Below, piece by piece: positions 8,850 to 17,811 of a stretch of DNA of 64,000 nt. Position 1 is the first letter of the stretch, and every line of letters begins with the position of its first letter. The notes below the pieces were generated by a model. That model worked only from the letters and a program-made list of their open reading frames with translations, was not told the origin of the DNA and did not search any database. Location: NCBI GenBank assembly GCA_020636155.1, contig JACJYM010000002.1, forward strand, positions 62,001 through 126,000. The letters are read 5' to 3'. This DNA comes from Lewinellaceae bacterium. GTDB taxonomy: Bacteria; Bacteroidota; Bacteroidia; Chitinophagales; Saprospiraceae. Both the position numbers and the translations under genes were made by a program.

Positions 8850-11746
8850 TTATTGTAGATAAAAATAAAAATGATTCAAAAAAGTGGTCTAAATACTTTC
8901 TAGTCCTACTGATAGCAGTTATTTTTTTGTATCTTTTGTTGCCTTCCATTTACAAATATTATAAATCCTCGCAGAACTCTAATTACTACTTTTGCGATGC
9001 AGAGGAAGTGCGAAACGAGAACTTTCTAGGGGTTAATGCTCAATTTAGTGGAGGGCAGACACAATCCTCAGATTATGCGTTTTCGGGTAAGTATTCTAGT
9101 AAATTGGTAGGTGCTGAGCAATATGGTTTGGTACTTCATTTGGATTACCCCAAGGTAGGAAGTGTCCTAAAGATGTCAGTCATGTATTACGGAGATCTCA
9201 CTAATATTTATCTTTCCTGCAATTCTAATCCCGAGTCAAACTTATTTTATAGTTCAAAACACATTGTCCAAAATATGGGGAATGGATGGTCAAAAGTAGA
9301 ACTAAAGGTGACGGTACCAGATGATGACCAACTGAAATACTTTTTGATATTTGCATACAATCCTGATCCATCGAAGACCGTGTATTATGATGATTTGACG
9401 GTGGAGATTGAAGAGAAAGATCTGAAATCAAGTTTTACACCAGATATAGTTTCACTTTACCTTGATAATAAAGCGCTTAATAAACTGGAAAACCAAAGAA
9501 ACGTGGCTTTAAACAAAGGGATTCTTATCACGGATGAAGATTCATGGGTAAAAGGTAAATTTTCCTATGACTCCTTAAATACTGAGGTGGAGCTCCGCTT
9601 TAAGGGGGATTGGGTAGATCATTTAGAAGGAGACAAATGGTCATATCGAATAAAAATGCCTTCTGAAGAATCATGGAAGAGAATGAAAGAATTTTCATTG
9701 CAAAGTCCTGATAAGCGATTTTATGTAAAAGAATGGGTTTTTCACAAAATGCTCGAAAATGAAGACATACTAAGTACTCCATACGATTTTATCAGATTCA
9801 AATTGAATAATCAACCGCCGTACGTGTATGCCTATGAAGGACACATGCTCAAGCAAATTCCGGAAAGTAACAAAAGGCGAGAAGGCGTCATCATCAAGTT
9901 TGGAGAGGATGAAAAATGGTCTCGTCTGGCAGATGCCCGCGACTTTGGACAAAATCGAGCTCCCTATGAAAATGAAGAACGAGTGATTGCCAATATTGAA
10001 GCATTCAAATCAAATAAAATTAAAAAGAATCCCGTACTTATGGAGCAATGGCAGCATGCTCATGAATTATTGTACAATTACCAACAAGGAATCAGCACTC
10101 CAGATGCTATTTTTGACATCGATAGAATGGCCAAATATTATGCAATATGCGACATCATGGAGGCCAATCACAGCACCATCTGGCACAACCAAAGATTTTA
10201 TTACAATCCTATCATTGGTAAATTAGAACCCATTGGGTTTGATGGTTATTCTGAGGAGGGCGAACTCGTTTATTATGGCAAACCTTTTTTGGGAAACTAC
10301 ATGAATGATGACCACGTAAATTATTGGTATGCCTATTACTCTTACCTATTTAAGGATAGGAAATTCTCTGAGCTATATGCCCACTATCTGGCTGAGTTTT
10401 CTAAAAAGGAATATTTAGAAGATTTTTTTGATAAATACAGCATGGAGATTAATGAAAGAATAGAATTACTCAAGGAAGATTTTCCATCGTATAATTTTGA
10501 AACGGAAAGGATATATGCCAAAGCCATTAATATTAGTCAAGAGATGAAGCCTGCGGATAATCACAGTGTAAAAGTTTATATAAAATCTTGTGAATCTGAT
10601 AGCTGTACGGTTTCAGTAGTAAATGTACACCGATTGCCGCTGACCGTATTTGGCTCAAAAAATAAACTCAAAGATGAAGAATGGCACCCTGTTGATGCAT
10701 TTCTACGTACCACAAAACCAGGAAAAAAATTAAAATATTTCGATATTAAAATACCCATTGGTGACAAAATACTCATGTGGAAGTTAGATGGGGTAGAAGG
10801 GGATTATTATTCAAATATTCAAAAAATTAATCCACCGGCTCATCTCGAATTAGAATACAAATCGAATCATACACTTCAATTACCACTAGCAGATGACGAA
10901 TATTCTATACATGGCGATTTGATTACAATCAACTCTGGTACTCATGAGGTGAAAAAACCCATGATTGTCACTGCGGATTATCAAATTACAATCAATGCAG
11001 GAGCAGAAATTGAGCTGGCTGATGATGCCTATATTTTAAGTTATGGTGCCGTAAATATCTTAGGCACTGAAGAAAATCCGGTTCAGATAATTGCAAAAGG
11101 CTCGAATCAAGGATTTTCTGTCATTAAACCCGAAGGTGAGTGTATTTGGACGCATGTGAGATTTGATGGGCTTGATAGACTCGAAGAAAATCAATGGCAG
11201 CTTACAGGGGCCGTGACGGTGTATGAAGCAAATATTAACATGGATAATGTCAGTATTTCTCATAACAAATGTGAGGATGCCCTCAATCTGATACGAAGTG
11301 ATTTTGACATTAATCATCTTTTTATCAGCAACACCTTTGCCGATGGTTTTGATGCCGATTTTTGCGAAGGAAAGATTAAAAACTCTGTGATTAGAGATAC
11401 AGGAAACGATGCTTTGGATTTCAGTGGAAGTACCATTGAGGTCGAAGATTGTCGCTTAATAAAATTAGGAGATAAAGGTCTCAGCGCAGGAGAGCAATCC
11501 ACGATTAGTGGAGAGAATATAACTGTCGACGGTGCAGATATTGGCATTGCCTCTAAGGATTTATCCTTGGTAAGGATGAAAAAGGTTGATATCAAGAATT
11601 GTGATAAGGGCTTATCGGCATACATGAAGAAACCGGAATATGGTGGTGGTAGACTAGAGGTGAAAGAATTGAAGTCTGAAAATATTCAACATCTGTTTCT
11701 AAAAGATGATTTATCAGTGATAATGATTGATAATGAAGCAAAATAG
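8846..11746 (+). CDS. CotH-kinase-like surface protein with C-terminal beta-helix
   Basis: A 966-residue protein with an N-terminal anchor (YFLVLLIAVIFLYLLLPSIY, about residues 15-34), so mostly exported. Residues 45-190 resemble a jelly-roll carbohydrate-binding module (CDAEEV...YDDLTVEI). Residues 205-560 look like a CotH-type kinase-like fold: VELRFKGDWVDHL, FRFKLNNQ-type strand, then MAKYYAICDIMEANHSTIWH and KLEPIGFDGYSEEG. Residues 680-960 are Asn/Asp/Ile-rich repeats typical of a right-handed parallel beta-helix. CotH kinases phosphorylate spore-coat proteins in Bacillus; the substrate here is unknown. It overlaps both neighbours by a few bases, indicating translational coupling within the DUF4956-CotH-VTC operon. 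Confidence 0.8.
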   Translation: MIIVDKNKNDSKKWSKYFLVLLIAVIFLYLLLPSIYKYYKSSQNSNYYFCDAEEVRNENFLGVNAQFSGGQTQSSDYAFSGKYSSKLVGAEQYGLVLHLDYPKVGSVLKMSVMYYGDLTNIYLSCNSNPESNLFYSSKHIVQNMGNGWSKVELKVTVPDDDQLKYFLIFAYNPDPSKTVYYDDLTVEIEEKDLKSSFTPDIVSLYLDNKALNKLENQRNVALNKGILITDEDSWVKGKFSYDSLNTEVELRFKGDWVDHLEGDKWSYRIKMPSEESWKRMKEFSLQSPDKRFYVKEWVFHKMLENEDILSTPYDFIRFKLNNQPPYVYAYEGHMLKQIPESNKRREGVIIKFGEDEKWSRLADARDFGQNRAPYENEERVIANIEAFKSNKIKKNPVLMEQWQHAHELLYNYQQGISTPDAIFDIDRMAKYYAICDIMEANHSTIWHNQRFYYNPIIGKLEPIGFDGYSEEGELVYYGKPFLGNYMNDDHVNYWYAYYSYLFKDRKFSELYAHYLAEFSKKEYLEDFFDKYSMEINERIELLKEDFPSYNFETERIYAKAINISQEMKPADNHSVKVYIKSCESDSCTVSVVNVHRLPLTVFGSKNKLKDEEWHPVDAFLRTTKPGKKLKYFDIKIPIGDKILMWKLDGVEGDYYSNIQKINPPAHLELEYKSNHTLQLPLADDEYSIHGDLITINSGTHEVKKPMIVTADYQITINAGAEIELADDAYILSYGAVNILGTEENPVQIIAKGSNQGFSVIKPEGECIWTHVRFDGLDRLEENQWQLTGAVTVYEANINMDNVSISHNKCEDALNLIRSDFDINHLFISNTFADGFDADFCEGKIKNSVIRDTGNDALDFSGSTIEVEDCRLIKLGDKGLSAGEQSTISGENITVDGADIGIASKDLSLVRMKKVDIKNCDKGLSAYMKKPEYGGGRLEVKELKSENIQHLFLKDDLSVIMIDNEAK

Positions 11747-12332
11747 ATATGAATACAAATTCGTGTTTTATGAGGTAGATATTTACTCAATACTTCAAAA
11801 AATACTGATCCATCCCGCTTCTTTTAATCCATTGTTTACGCCTAGGTGGATAAATAACATTTATTATGATACGGTGGCTTTGTCTTCATTTAAGGAGAAT
11901 GTCGATGGAGTCAATACTAGAAAAAAATATAGACTGCGATGGTACGGAGAGGATACTCAGCCGTTTCAAAATGCGATGGTGTTAGAATCTAAACACAAGG
12001 AAAACTTGGAAGGGTATAAAGTAATTGTTACCGATCAAGACTTTATCAAAACACTTCTCATCCCATTGAATGCGACGGTACAAAATCGGTATTTTCGTCA
12101 TTATTATATTTCAACTGACGGGAAATTCAGAGTGACTATTGATGAAAAAATAGAACATAAGTCACCTTTCAATCATCATTGGATACCCGAACAATATAAA
12201 TTAGTGGTTGAGCTGAAATTTGACAAAACCGAAGTTGATGAATCAAAATGGATTTTAGATCATCTGAAATTCCGACAGTCAAAGAATTCAAAGTATGCTT
12301 CGGGTATAGAACTCGTTGGTGCCTTGATATAA
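11733..12332 (+). CDS. VTC (polyphosphate polymerase-like) domain protein
   Basis: About 199 residues matching the VTC/CYTH-related tunnel fold of polyphosphate polymerase domains. Visible elements are RYEYKFVF at the N-terminus, the strand IYYDTVALSSFKENVDG, a basic KKYRLRWYG strand, LESKHKENLEGYK and the late YISTDGKFRVTIDEKI plus VVELKFDK. Alternating Lys/Arg and acidic residues on these strands are what bind triphosphate and metal in the family. A TTG at 11727 is in frame, but the ATG at 11733 is preferred. The start overlaps the CotH-like gene by 14 bp. In other bacteria this trio often occurs together; whether it makes polyphosphate is not shown. Confidence 0.85.
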   Translation: MKQNRYEYKFVFYEVDIYSILQKILIHPASFNPLFTPRWINNIYYDTVALSSFKENVDGVNTRKKYRLRWYGEDTQPFQNAMVLESKHKENLEGYKVIVTDQDFIKTLLIPLNATVQNRYFRHYYISTDGKFRVTIDEKIEHKSPFNHHWIPEQYKLVVELKFDKTEVDESKWILDHLKFRQSKNSKYASGIELVGALI

Positions 12333-12348
12333 ATTCCAAAAATCATGA

Positions 12349-12714
12349 CTATTTTTTGAATTTAGTTTCATTTTCAGACTTTCTAAACTCTACAATTTTT
12401 GTAATCAAATCTAAGGGTAACGGTTTATCCAGAGGGAATTGAACCGAACCTTTTCCTTGTTTATAAATCGATAATTCTTTTTCGAATTTGCTATGTCCCG
12501 ACGGCGTCGCATACAATCCAATATGATTTTTATAAGCAGCGAAATAGACCAAGGGCTTACCAAAAGTCTTGAATGCTGGCATTCCATAAGCCAGACTTTC
12601 GGCAGCGTCTGGTGCTGTATTTAAAACAATATTTCGAATTTTTTCCAATAATATCCTGGTTTCAGGAGGGAAACTATTGATATAATCTGAGACGGAATTA
12701 GGATTTGATTTCAT
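12349..12714 (-). CDS. DUF1801 / YdhG-like protein
   Basis: A 121-residue cytoplasmic protein of the DUF1801 (YdhG/frataxin-like fold) family. Matching parts are VSDYINSFPPETRILLEKIR, PDAAESLAYGMPAFK, LVYFAAYKNHIGLYA and GKGSVQFPLDKPLPLDLI. Some relatives have been described as iron-handling proteins, but no function is established for this group. The gene converges on the VTC gene with a 16-bp gap and starts 130 bp downstream of the DUF4349 gene on the same strand. Confidence 0.88.
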   Translation of the reverse strand: MKSNPNSVSDYINSFPPETRILLEKIRNIVLNTAPDAAESLAYGMPAFKTFGKPLVYFAAYKNHIGLYATPSGHSKFEKELSIYKQGKGSVQFPLDKPLPLDLITKIVEFRKSENETKFKK

Positions 12715-12844
12715 TTGTTTAAAATTTTGTAACCATAAGATTATCAGTAGATTGCGAAATTTTATTCATTTGAGTTTTGGTGTGATTTAGCTCATGGAAA
12801 TTTCATAAATAATTATTCTAGGATCTGAAAAATATAAAAAAAAC

Positions 12845-13534
12845 TCAATTTCTTACGAAAAGCCATTTAACAGAATTGTAAATCCCTAATGTAACGTAAC
12901 CTAAGATTCCCGGTTTTACTTTTTTGTTGATCTCAATGGAAAGAATTGAGTATTCTACAGAATGGTTCATTTTATTGATTTTGCTTTTGAGCAAATCTAT
13001 GGTTTCATTTAGTCTCTCAAGTTCTCTTTCAATATTTATTATAGACTCAACATTTGTTGCAATATTGAGTAGTTCTAGATATTTTTTTCTTGTACTTTCT
13101 GCATTTTCTAATCTTATATTGTAGTCAGTGTATTCGTTTGTAATATCAACCCCTGAAATATTTTTATCGTTGATTTTGCCTAATTTTGCGACCTCATCTA
13201 AGGCTTCTAATAAATTATCCTTGATTATTTTTATCGACACCCAATGCTTATTAGATTCAACAACATATCCTTGATTATTTTTAGCGACCACATATATTTT
13301 TTGAATGACGCTATCCGGATTTTCTGCCGTTAATTTTACATAGGCAGTATATGCAACCATCCTATCTTCTTGCCGATTTCTATTGAGATAATCGCTGGAT
13401 TCAGAATTTAAACTTTGATACTCATCCAAGTAATTATTTGATCCAGATAATAAATTGTTATTTGTACTACCACAACCGACCAAAAGCAGTAATAGACCTA
13501 TGGTTGAGACACTTTTTAAACTTTGAATTATCAT
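12845..13534 (-). CDS. DUF4349 lipoprotein
   Basis: A 229-residue predicted lipoprotein: a hydrophobic signal (TIGLLLLLVGC) with lipobox LVGC puts the acylated Cys at about residue 21. The mature part has the DUF4349 layout: VAYTAYVKLTAENPDSVIQKI, a SNKHWVSIKI strand, DITNEYTDYNIRLENAESTR, then a helical coiled coil of about 40 residues (NIERELERLNETIDLLKSKI) and a beta-rich end. It ends in a short hydrophobic tail, shorter than the C-terminal membrane segment often seen in the family. Function unknown; located in the envelope. Confidence 0.85.
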   Translation of the reverse strand: MIIQSLKSVSTIGLLLLLVGCGSTNNNLLSGSNNYLDEYQSLNSESSDYLNRNRQEDRMVAYTAYVKLTAENPDSVIQKIYVVAKNNQGYVVESNKHWVSIKIIKDNLLEALDEVAKLGKINDKNISGVDITNEYTDYNIRLENAESTRKKYLELLNIATNVESIINIERELERLNETIDLLKSKINKMNHSVEYSILSIEINKKVKPGILGYVTLGIYNSVKWLFVRN

Positions 13535-13659
13535 GATTAAATCTGGTGTTTTCTAATTATAGTAAAGCCAAAATATTTTGAATAAGTAAGTATATAATAA
13601 ACGGAATTCAATGAAAATAAGTATAAATAGATTAAATAACAAAGGAAATAGGCCTATTA

Positions 13660-15078
13660 CTAATGTAGTAGCCCGTATTCTATTCCTAATTTTAGCATGA
13701 GTTCATAAGCTTCCTGATAGTCATTTTTGATGTCACCTTCAAGAATGGCTTCACGAATGGCAGTTTTTATTTCGCCTACTTTTTTAGACGGTGGAATACC
13801 AAAAGTTTCCATGATGAGCTCTCCGCTGATTGGCGGTTGCCAATTTCTAATTTTGTCGTTTTCCTCGACAGTCTTGAGTTTTTCACTAACCAAAGTATAA
13901 TTTTCACGATACCTTTTTACTTTTTCGTGATTTTTGGAGGTCACATCCGCTTTGCATAACAACATTAAATCATCGATATCATCGCCGGCATCAAATAGTA
14001 GTCTTCTAATAGCAGAATCTGTAATATTGTTTTTAGTCAAGCTGATGGGTCGCAAGTGAAGCCTTACCAAATTTTGAACATATTTCATCTTATGATCTAA
14101 CGGCAACTTGAGGTTTTTAAATAATCGTGGAACCCACTTAGCTCCCAAGACTTCATGACCATGAAATGTCCACCCCAGTTCTGGGTCAAATCTTTTAGTT
14201 GGCGGTTTGGCAATGTCATGCAACAGTGCCGCCCATCTAAGCCATTCGTTGTCAGATTCTTGAGCGACATTGTCCAGCACTTCAAGTGTATGATAAAAAT
14301 TATCTTTATGAGATTTTCCATTGATAGTTTCAACCCCCTTGAGAGCAGGCAATTCTTTAAAGATATAGGGCAAAATACCCGTTTCATCCAAGAGCAAAAA
14401 GGGTATGCTGGGAGTTGCAGAATTGATCATTTTTCTCAATTCGGTCGTGACACGTTCCTGAGTGATGATTTTAATTCGATATGCATTTCGCTTGATTGCC
14501 ATCTTAGTTTCGGGATCAAGATCGAAATTCAATTGTCCTGCAAATCGAATAGCTCTCAACATTCGCAGCGGATCGTCAGAAAAGGTGATATCGGGATCGA
14601 GTGGGGTGACGATACGTTTCCTTTGGATGTCATTTAAGCCATTGAATGGGTCGATAAATTCACCAAAATTTGATTTATTTAGTTGTATGGCCATGGCATT
14701 GATGCTGAAATCTCTCCGGTTCTGGTCGTCTTCCAAGGTTCCGGGTGTAACCGTTGGGTTTCGGGATTCTCGTTGATAGGACTCTTTTCTTGCCCCTACA
14801 AATTCGATTTCATAATCGCCTGATCGTATCATGGCCGTACCATAAGTTTTAAAAATGTGGATGTTTGAGTTGTTGCCGATTTCCTTATGAACTTTTTCAG
14901 CCAGCTCGACACCACTTCCTGTAGTGACTATATCGATGTCTTTACAGGGTCTGCCGAGTACAAGATCTCTCACGTATCCACCTATCACGTAGGCGTCAAG
15001 TCCAATGCTATCCGCTATTTCGCCTATTTTGCGAAGGAGTTTTTCAACACTTTTATCTAGTTGTAAATGGGCTTGCAT
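13660..15078 (-). CDS. cca: CCA tRNA nucleotidyltransferase with HD domain
   Basis: Adds or repairs the 3' CCA end of tRNA. The 472 residues begin with the class II nucleotidyltransferase domain: GGYVRDLVLGRPCKDIDIVTTG (key Asp pair in DIDIV) and DDQNRRDFSINAMA, then the PLDPDITFSDDPLRMLRAIRF region for nucleotide selection. Residues 245-350 form an HD phosphohydrolase domain with HTLEVL, LLHDIAKP and GHE...A. This fused architecture is usual for Bacteroidota. It follows galE by 9 bp and is probably cotranscribed with it. Confidence 0.93.
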   Translation of the reverse strand: MQAHLQLDKSVEKLLRKIGEIADSIGLDAYVIGGYVRDLVLGRPCKDIDIVTTGSGVELAEKVHKEIGNNSNIHIFKTYGTAMIRSGDYEIEFVGARKESYQRESRNPTVTPGTLEDDQNRRDFSINAMAIQLNKSNFGEFIDPFNGLNDIQRKRIVTPLDPDITFSDDPLRMLRAIRFAGQLNFDLDPETKMAIKRNAYRIKIITQERVTTELRKMINSATPSIPFLLLDETGILPYIFKELPALKGVETINGKSHKDNFYHTLEVLDNVAQESDNEWLRWAALLHDIAKPPTKRFDPELGWTFHGHEVLGAKWVPRLFKNLKLPLDHKMKYVQNLVRLHLRPISLTKNNITDSAIRRLLFDAGDDIDDLMLLCKADVTSKNHEKVKRYRENYTLVSEKLKTVEENDKIRNWQPPISGELIMETFGIPPSKKVGEIKTAIREAILEGDIKNDYQEAYELMLKLGIEYGLLH

Positions 15079-15087
15079 AAATCTTAT

Positions 15088-16110
15088 TTACTTGGTTAAG
15101 TTCCGATTTTTTTCCCATTCCCAAGCGGACTGCATGATTTCTTTGATGCCATATTTCGGTTGCCAGTAGAGTTGATTTTTCGCTTTTTCATAACTGCTAT
15201 AGATCGCAACAACGTCTCCGGGCCTACGTGCCGATATTTCATAGCTTAATTTGACATTATTCACGGTCTCGAATGCATTGATAGCTTCTAACACAGTGTA
15301 ACCAGAGCCCGATCCTAAGTTAAATACTTCGACTTGATTCTGTTGTCTATAAAGGGCAAAATCCAGTGCCAGAGTGTGTGCTTCTGCCAAATCCATGATA
15401 TGTATGTAATCTCGTACACAAGTACCGTCTCGAGTATCATAATCATTTCCGAAAACCTTCATACATGGCCTATTGCCGATGGCGGTTTCGGTGATGACAG
15501 GAACAAGATTTTGAGCAGTATTAATGGGAGATTCTCCGATTTTTGCGGAGAGGTGGGCTCCTGCCGGATTAAAATATCTAAGTAATACGGCTTTCATATC
15601 ACTTTTTTTGATACAATCTTCTATGATTTCTTCTCCCATTTGTTTAGTTCGCCCGTAGGGTGACTCTGCCGGCTGTAACTCTGTATATTCATCGACGGGG
15701 CTCGATTTGACTTCGCCATAAACGGTGCAACTCGAACTAAAAATAAAGGCTTTTACGCCATATTTTTGAGCACATTCTTGCACGTTGAGAAGACTATTTA
15801 GATTGTTTCGAAAATACAGAAATGGTTTCTCTACGGATTCGCCGACAGCTTTTAATGCGGCAAAATGTATGATGGCATCTATTTTTTGTTCTTTAAAAAT
15901 GGTCTCGGTCTTTGTAAGATCTTGTAAATCAATGTTGTAGTGCTTAATGCGAACACCTATAATATCTTCGATTTTGGAGAGGGAGGAAATGTCAGAATTC
16001 ATCCCATTATCTATTGAAATGGGCAGGTATCCGTGTTCGTATAAATTGATTATTGTGTGACTGCCGATATATCCTGTACCTCCTGTAACCAAAACGGTTT
16101 TTCTTTGCAT
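15088..16110 (-). CDS. galE: UDP-glucose 4-epimerase
   Basis: An extended short-chain dehydrogenase that interconverts UDP-glucose and UDP-galactose using bound NAD. The 340 residues show the Rossmann motif VTGGTGYIGSHTIINL at the N-terminus, FIFSSSCTVYG with the catalytic Ser/Thr region, the YGRTK catalytic Tyr-Lys pair (about residue 152) and LRYFNPAGAHLS. Late motifs DYIHIMDLAEAH and FNLGSGSGYTVLE fit GalE. It starts 36 bp from cysQ, which runs the other way, and has its own -7 box at 16133-16140. Confidence 0.95.
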   Translation of the reverse strand: MQRKTVLVTGGTGYIGSHTIINLYEHGYLPISIDNGMNSDISSLSKIEDIIGVRIKHYNIDLQDLTKTETIFKEQKIDAIIHFAALKAVGESVEKPFLYFRNNLNSLLNVQECAQKYGVKAFIFSSSCTVYGEVKSSPVDEYTELQPAESPYGRTKQMGEEIIEDCIKKSDMKAVLLRYFNPAGAHLSAKIGESPINTAQNLVPVITETAIGNRPCMKVFGNDYDTRDGTCVRDYIHIMDLAEAHTLALDFALYRQQNQVEVFNLGSGSGYTVLEAINAFETVNNVKLSYEISARRPGDVVAIYSSYEKAKNQLYWQPKYGIKEIMQSAWEWEKNRNLTK

Positions 16111-16118
16111 ATTTTTTT

Positions 16119-16126
16119 TAGCTTTG
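16119..16126 (+). promoter_or_regulatory. -7 box for cysQ
   Basis: TAGCTTTG fits TAnnTTTG and lies 20 bp before the cysQ ATG at 16147. It sits 6 bp from the opposing galE box, so the two transcript starts would overlap. Confidence 0.5.
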
Positions 16127-16132
16127 TCCGCC

Positions 16133-16140
16133 CAAAGATA
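16133..16140 (-). promoter_or_regulatory. -7 box for galE
   Basis: CAAAGATA, minus strand TATCTTTG, fits TAnnTTTG and lies 22 bp before the galE ATG (16110). Confidence 0.5.
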
Positions 16141-16146
16141 GTTAAT

Positions 16147-16953
16147 ATGAATGAAGCCAACATGGATTTAAAAGTCATTGAATCGAAAATTAGAGAATAC
16201 GTTTTTAAAGCTGCTGAGGCGATATTGGAAATATATGATGATGAATCATCCTTTGGTATCGTTGATAAGGCTGATAATTCACCTCTCACAAAGGCTGATC
16301 TTCGATCCAATGAAATCATCTGTGAAGGCTTACGAAAAATCACACCGGATATTGCTATTCTGAGTGAGGAGAACAAAATGTTGTCTTTTGACGAGAGAAA
16401 AAATCTCGAATATTTGTGGATTTTAGACCCACTAGACGGCACCAAGGAATTTATAAAACGCAATGGGGAGTTTACGATAAATTTAGCTCTGACCCATCAC
16501 AATAATTTAGTGCTTGGCATCGTCATGATTCCTGTGGTCATGAAGTACTATTATGCGATTAAAGGAGCTGGTGCTTTTCATGATGGAAGGAAATTAGAAG
16601 TTCAAAAGTTTTCTACAAAAGATAAAAATGTTAGAATAGTTGCTTCTAGGTCATTTATGAATGATGAAACGAAGTATATCATTGAAAAATTTGATAATCC
16701 TGAAATGAGACCCAGTGGTAGTGCCTTGAAATTTTTGAATATTGCAGAAGGTAAAGCTGATTTTTATCCTCGCATGGCACCTACGATGGAATGGGATACG
16801 GCTGCGGCTCAATTGGTGCTAACTGAGGCGGGCGGTCACGTACTTGATGCCAGGACACTTACAGAACTTAGATACAACAAGGAAAATCTACTAAATCCTT
16901 TTTTTATTGCCTATGGTGATATGAATGAGGAGATTAATGATTTAATGAATTGA
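16147..16953 (+). CDS. cysQ: 3'(2'),5'-bisphosphate nucleotidase (CysQ-type, inositol monophosphatase family)
   Basis: Removes the 3' phosphate from PAP/PAPS, by-products of sulfate assimilation and phosphopantetheine transfer. Metal-binding motifs of the Li-sensitive phosphatase family are present: DNSPLTKADLRSNE, SEEN, LDPLDGTKEFIKRNGEFTIN and the late EWDTAAAQLVLTEAGG. The substrate preference over inositol phosphates is inferred from the KEFIKR stretch, typical of CysQ. The frame is open back to 16057, but the ATG at 16147 avoids overlap with galE and lies just after a -7 box; 16162 is a second possible ATG. The glycosyltransferase follows after 11 bp. Confidence 0.9.
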   Translation: MNEANMDLKVIESKIREYVFKAAEAILEIYDDESSFGIVDKADNSPLTKADLRSNEIICEGLRKITPDIAILSEENKMLSFDERKNLEYLWILDPLDGTKEFIKRNGEFTINLALTHHNNLVLGIVMIPVVMKYYYAIKGAGAFHDGRKLEVQKFSTKDKNVRIVASRSFMNDETKYIIEKFDNPEMRPSGSALKFLNIAEGKADFYPRMAPTMEWDTAAAQLVLTEAGGHVLDARTLTELRYNKENLLNPFFIAYGDMNEEINDLMN

Positions 16954-16964
16954 TAAACCCTTTT

Positions 16965-17714
16965 ATGAATTCTACCAAGTTTTCTGCTGTAATAATTACA
17001 CTCAATGAAGCTGAAGTCATTGCAGATACTTTGTCTGGTGTTTTGCAACTGGCTGATGAAGTCATTGTAGTAGATTCGGGATCTACCGATGATACTAGAA
17101 CAATTGCCGAGAATATGGGGGCAAGAGTTGTACTTACAGAATGGAAAGGTTATAGTGCCACTAAAAATTATGGCATTTCTTTGACGAGTAATGACTGGAT
17201 ATTTTGTTTTGATGCGGACGAACAAGCTGATTCTGAATTGATTCAATCAATAAAAACAATTAATCCAAAGTCAGGAAATGTTTATCTTATGAATCGCTTG
17301 ACACGATTTGAGGGTAAGGCGGTAAAACATGGTTCTTGGCATCCTGATTGGGTCGTGCGACTATTTAATAAACAGGAGTGTCATTGGAACAAAAGCTTGG
17401 TACATGAGTCCTTAGAACCGCTGCGTGACAAGAAAAAAGTAAAATTAAACGGGTATTTAAATCATAAAAGTGTCAATTCTCAAGAGGAATTTGATGACAA
17501 AATAGACCTTTATGGTAGGCTAAAAGCGCAGCAGTGGATTTTGAATGGAAATAAACCAACACTCATAAAGAAAATAATTGGGCCACAGATTCGTTTTTTT
17601 ACCAGTTATGTTATAAAATTGGGTTTTCTTGACGGATCATTGGGATACCGAATTGCAAAAGGAGAAGCTGATTTAATAAGAAAACAATTGTTTTATTATC
17701 AACAGCTGAAATAG
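16965..17714 (+). CDS. glycosyltransferase family 2 (WaaE/KdtX-like)
   Basis: A 249-residue GT-A fold enzyme that probably transfers a sugar in lipopolysaccharide core or other surface glycan assembly. The N-terminus has FSAVIITLNEAEVIADTL and EVIVVDSGSTDDT, then NDWIFCFDADEQ, the DxD-type metal site. The WHPDWVVRLFNKQ and LVHESLEP motifs are characteristic of the WaaE/KdtX subgroup. A TTG at 16950 overlaps cysQ, but the ATG at 16965 gives the natural start. It probably shares the cysQ transcript. Confidence 0.88.
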   Translation: MNSTKFSAVIITLNEAEVIADTLSGVLQLADEVIVVDSGSTDDTRTIAENMGARVVLTEWKGYSATKNYGISLTSNDWIFCFDADEQADSELIQSIKTINPKSGNVYLMNRLTRFEGKAVKHGSWHPDWVVRLFNKQECHWNKSLVHESLEPLRDKKKVKLNGYLNHKSVNSQEEFDDKIDLYGRLKAQQWILNGNKPTLIKKIIGPQIRFFTSYVIKLGFLDGSLGYRIAKGEADLIRKQLFYYQQLK

Positions 17715-17753
17715 ACATTGTCTAAAATTATTATACCACAAAAGTGGCAAGAT

Positions 17754-17761
17754 TAACTTTG
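17754..17761 (+). promoter_or_regulatory. -7 box for the thioredoxin-like lipoprotein
   Basis: TAACTTTG fits TAnnTTTG and lies 50 bp before the GTG start at 17812. A small CCAC-AAAA-GTGG hairpin stands just upstream. Confidence 0.4.
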
Positions 17762-17811
17762 AATAGTTGATTTTTGTGTTACTTAAACCTTTTTAAACTC
17801 ATGAAAAAATC

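Noticed and set aside
14155..14637. 160-residue plus-strand frame opposite cca
   Set aside because: Antisense to well-conserved nucleotidyltransferase and HD motifs; the composition is that of a shadow frame.
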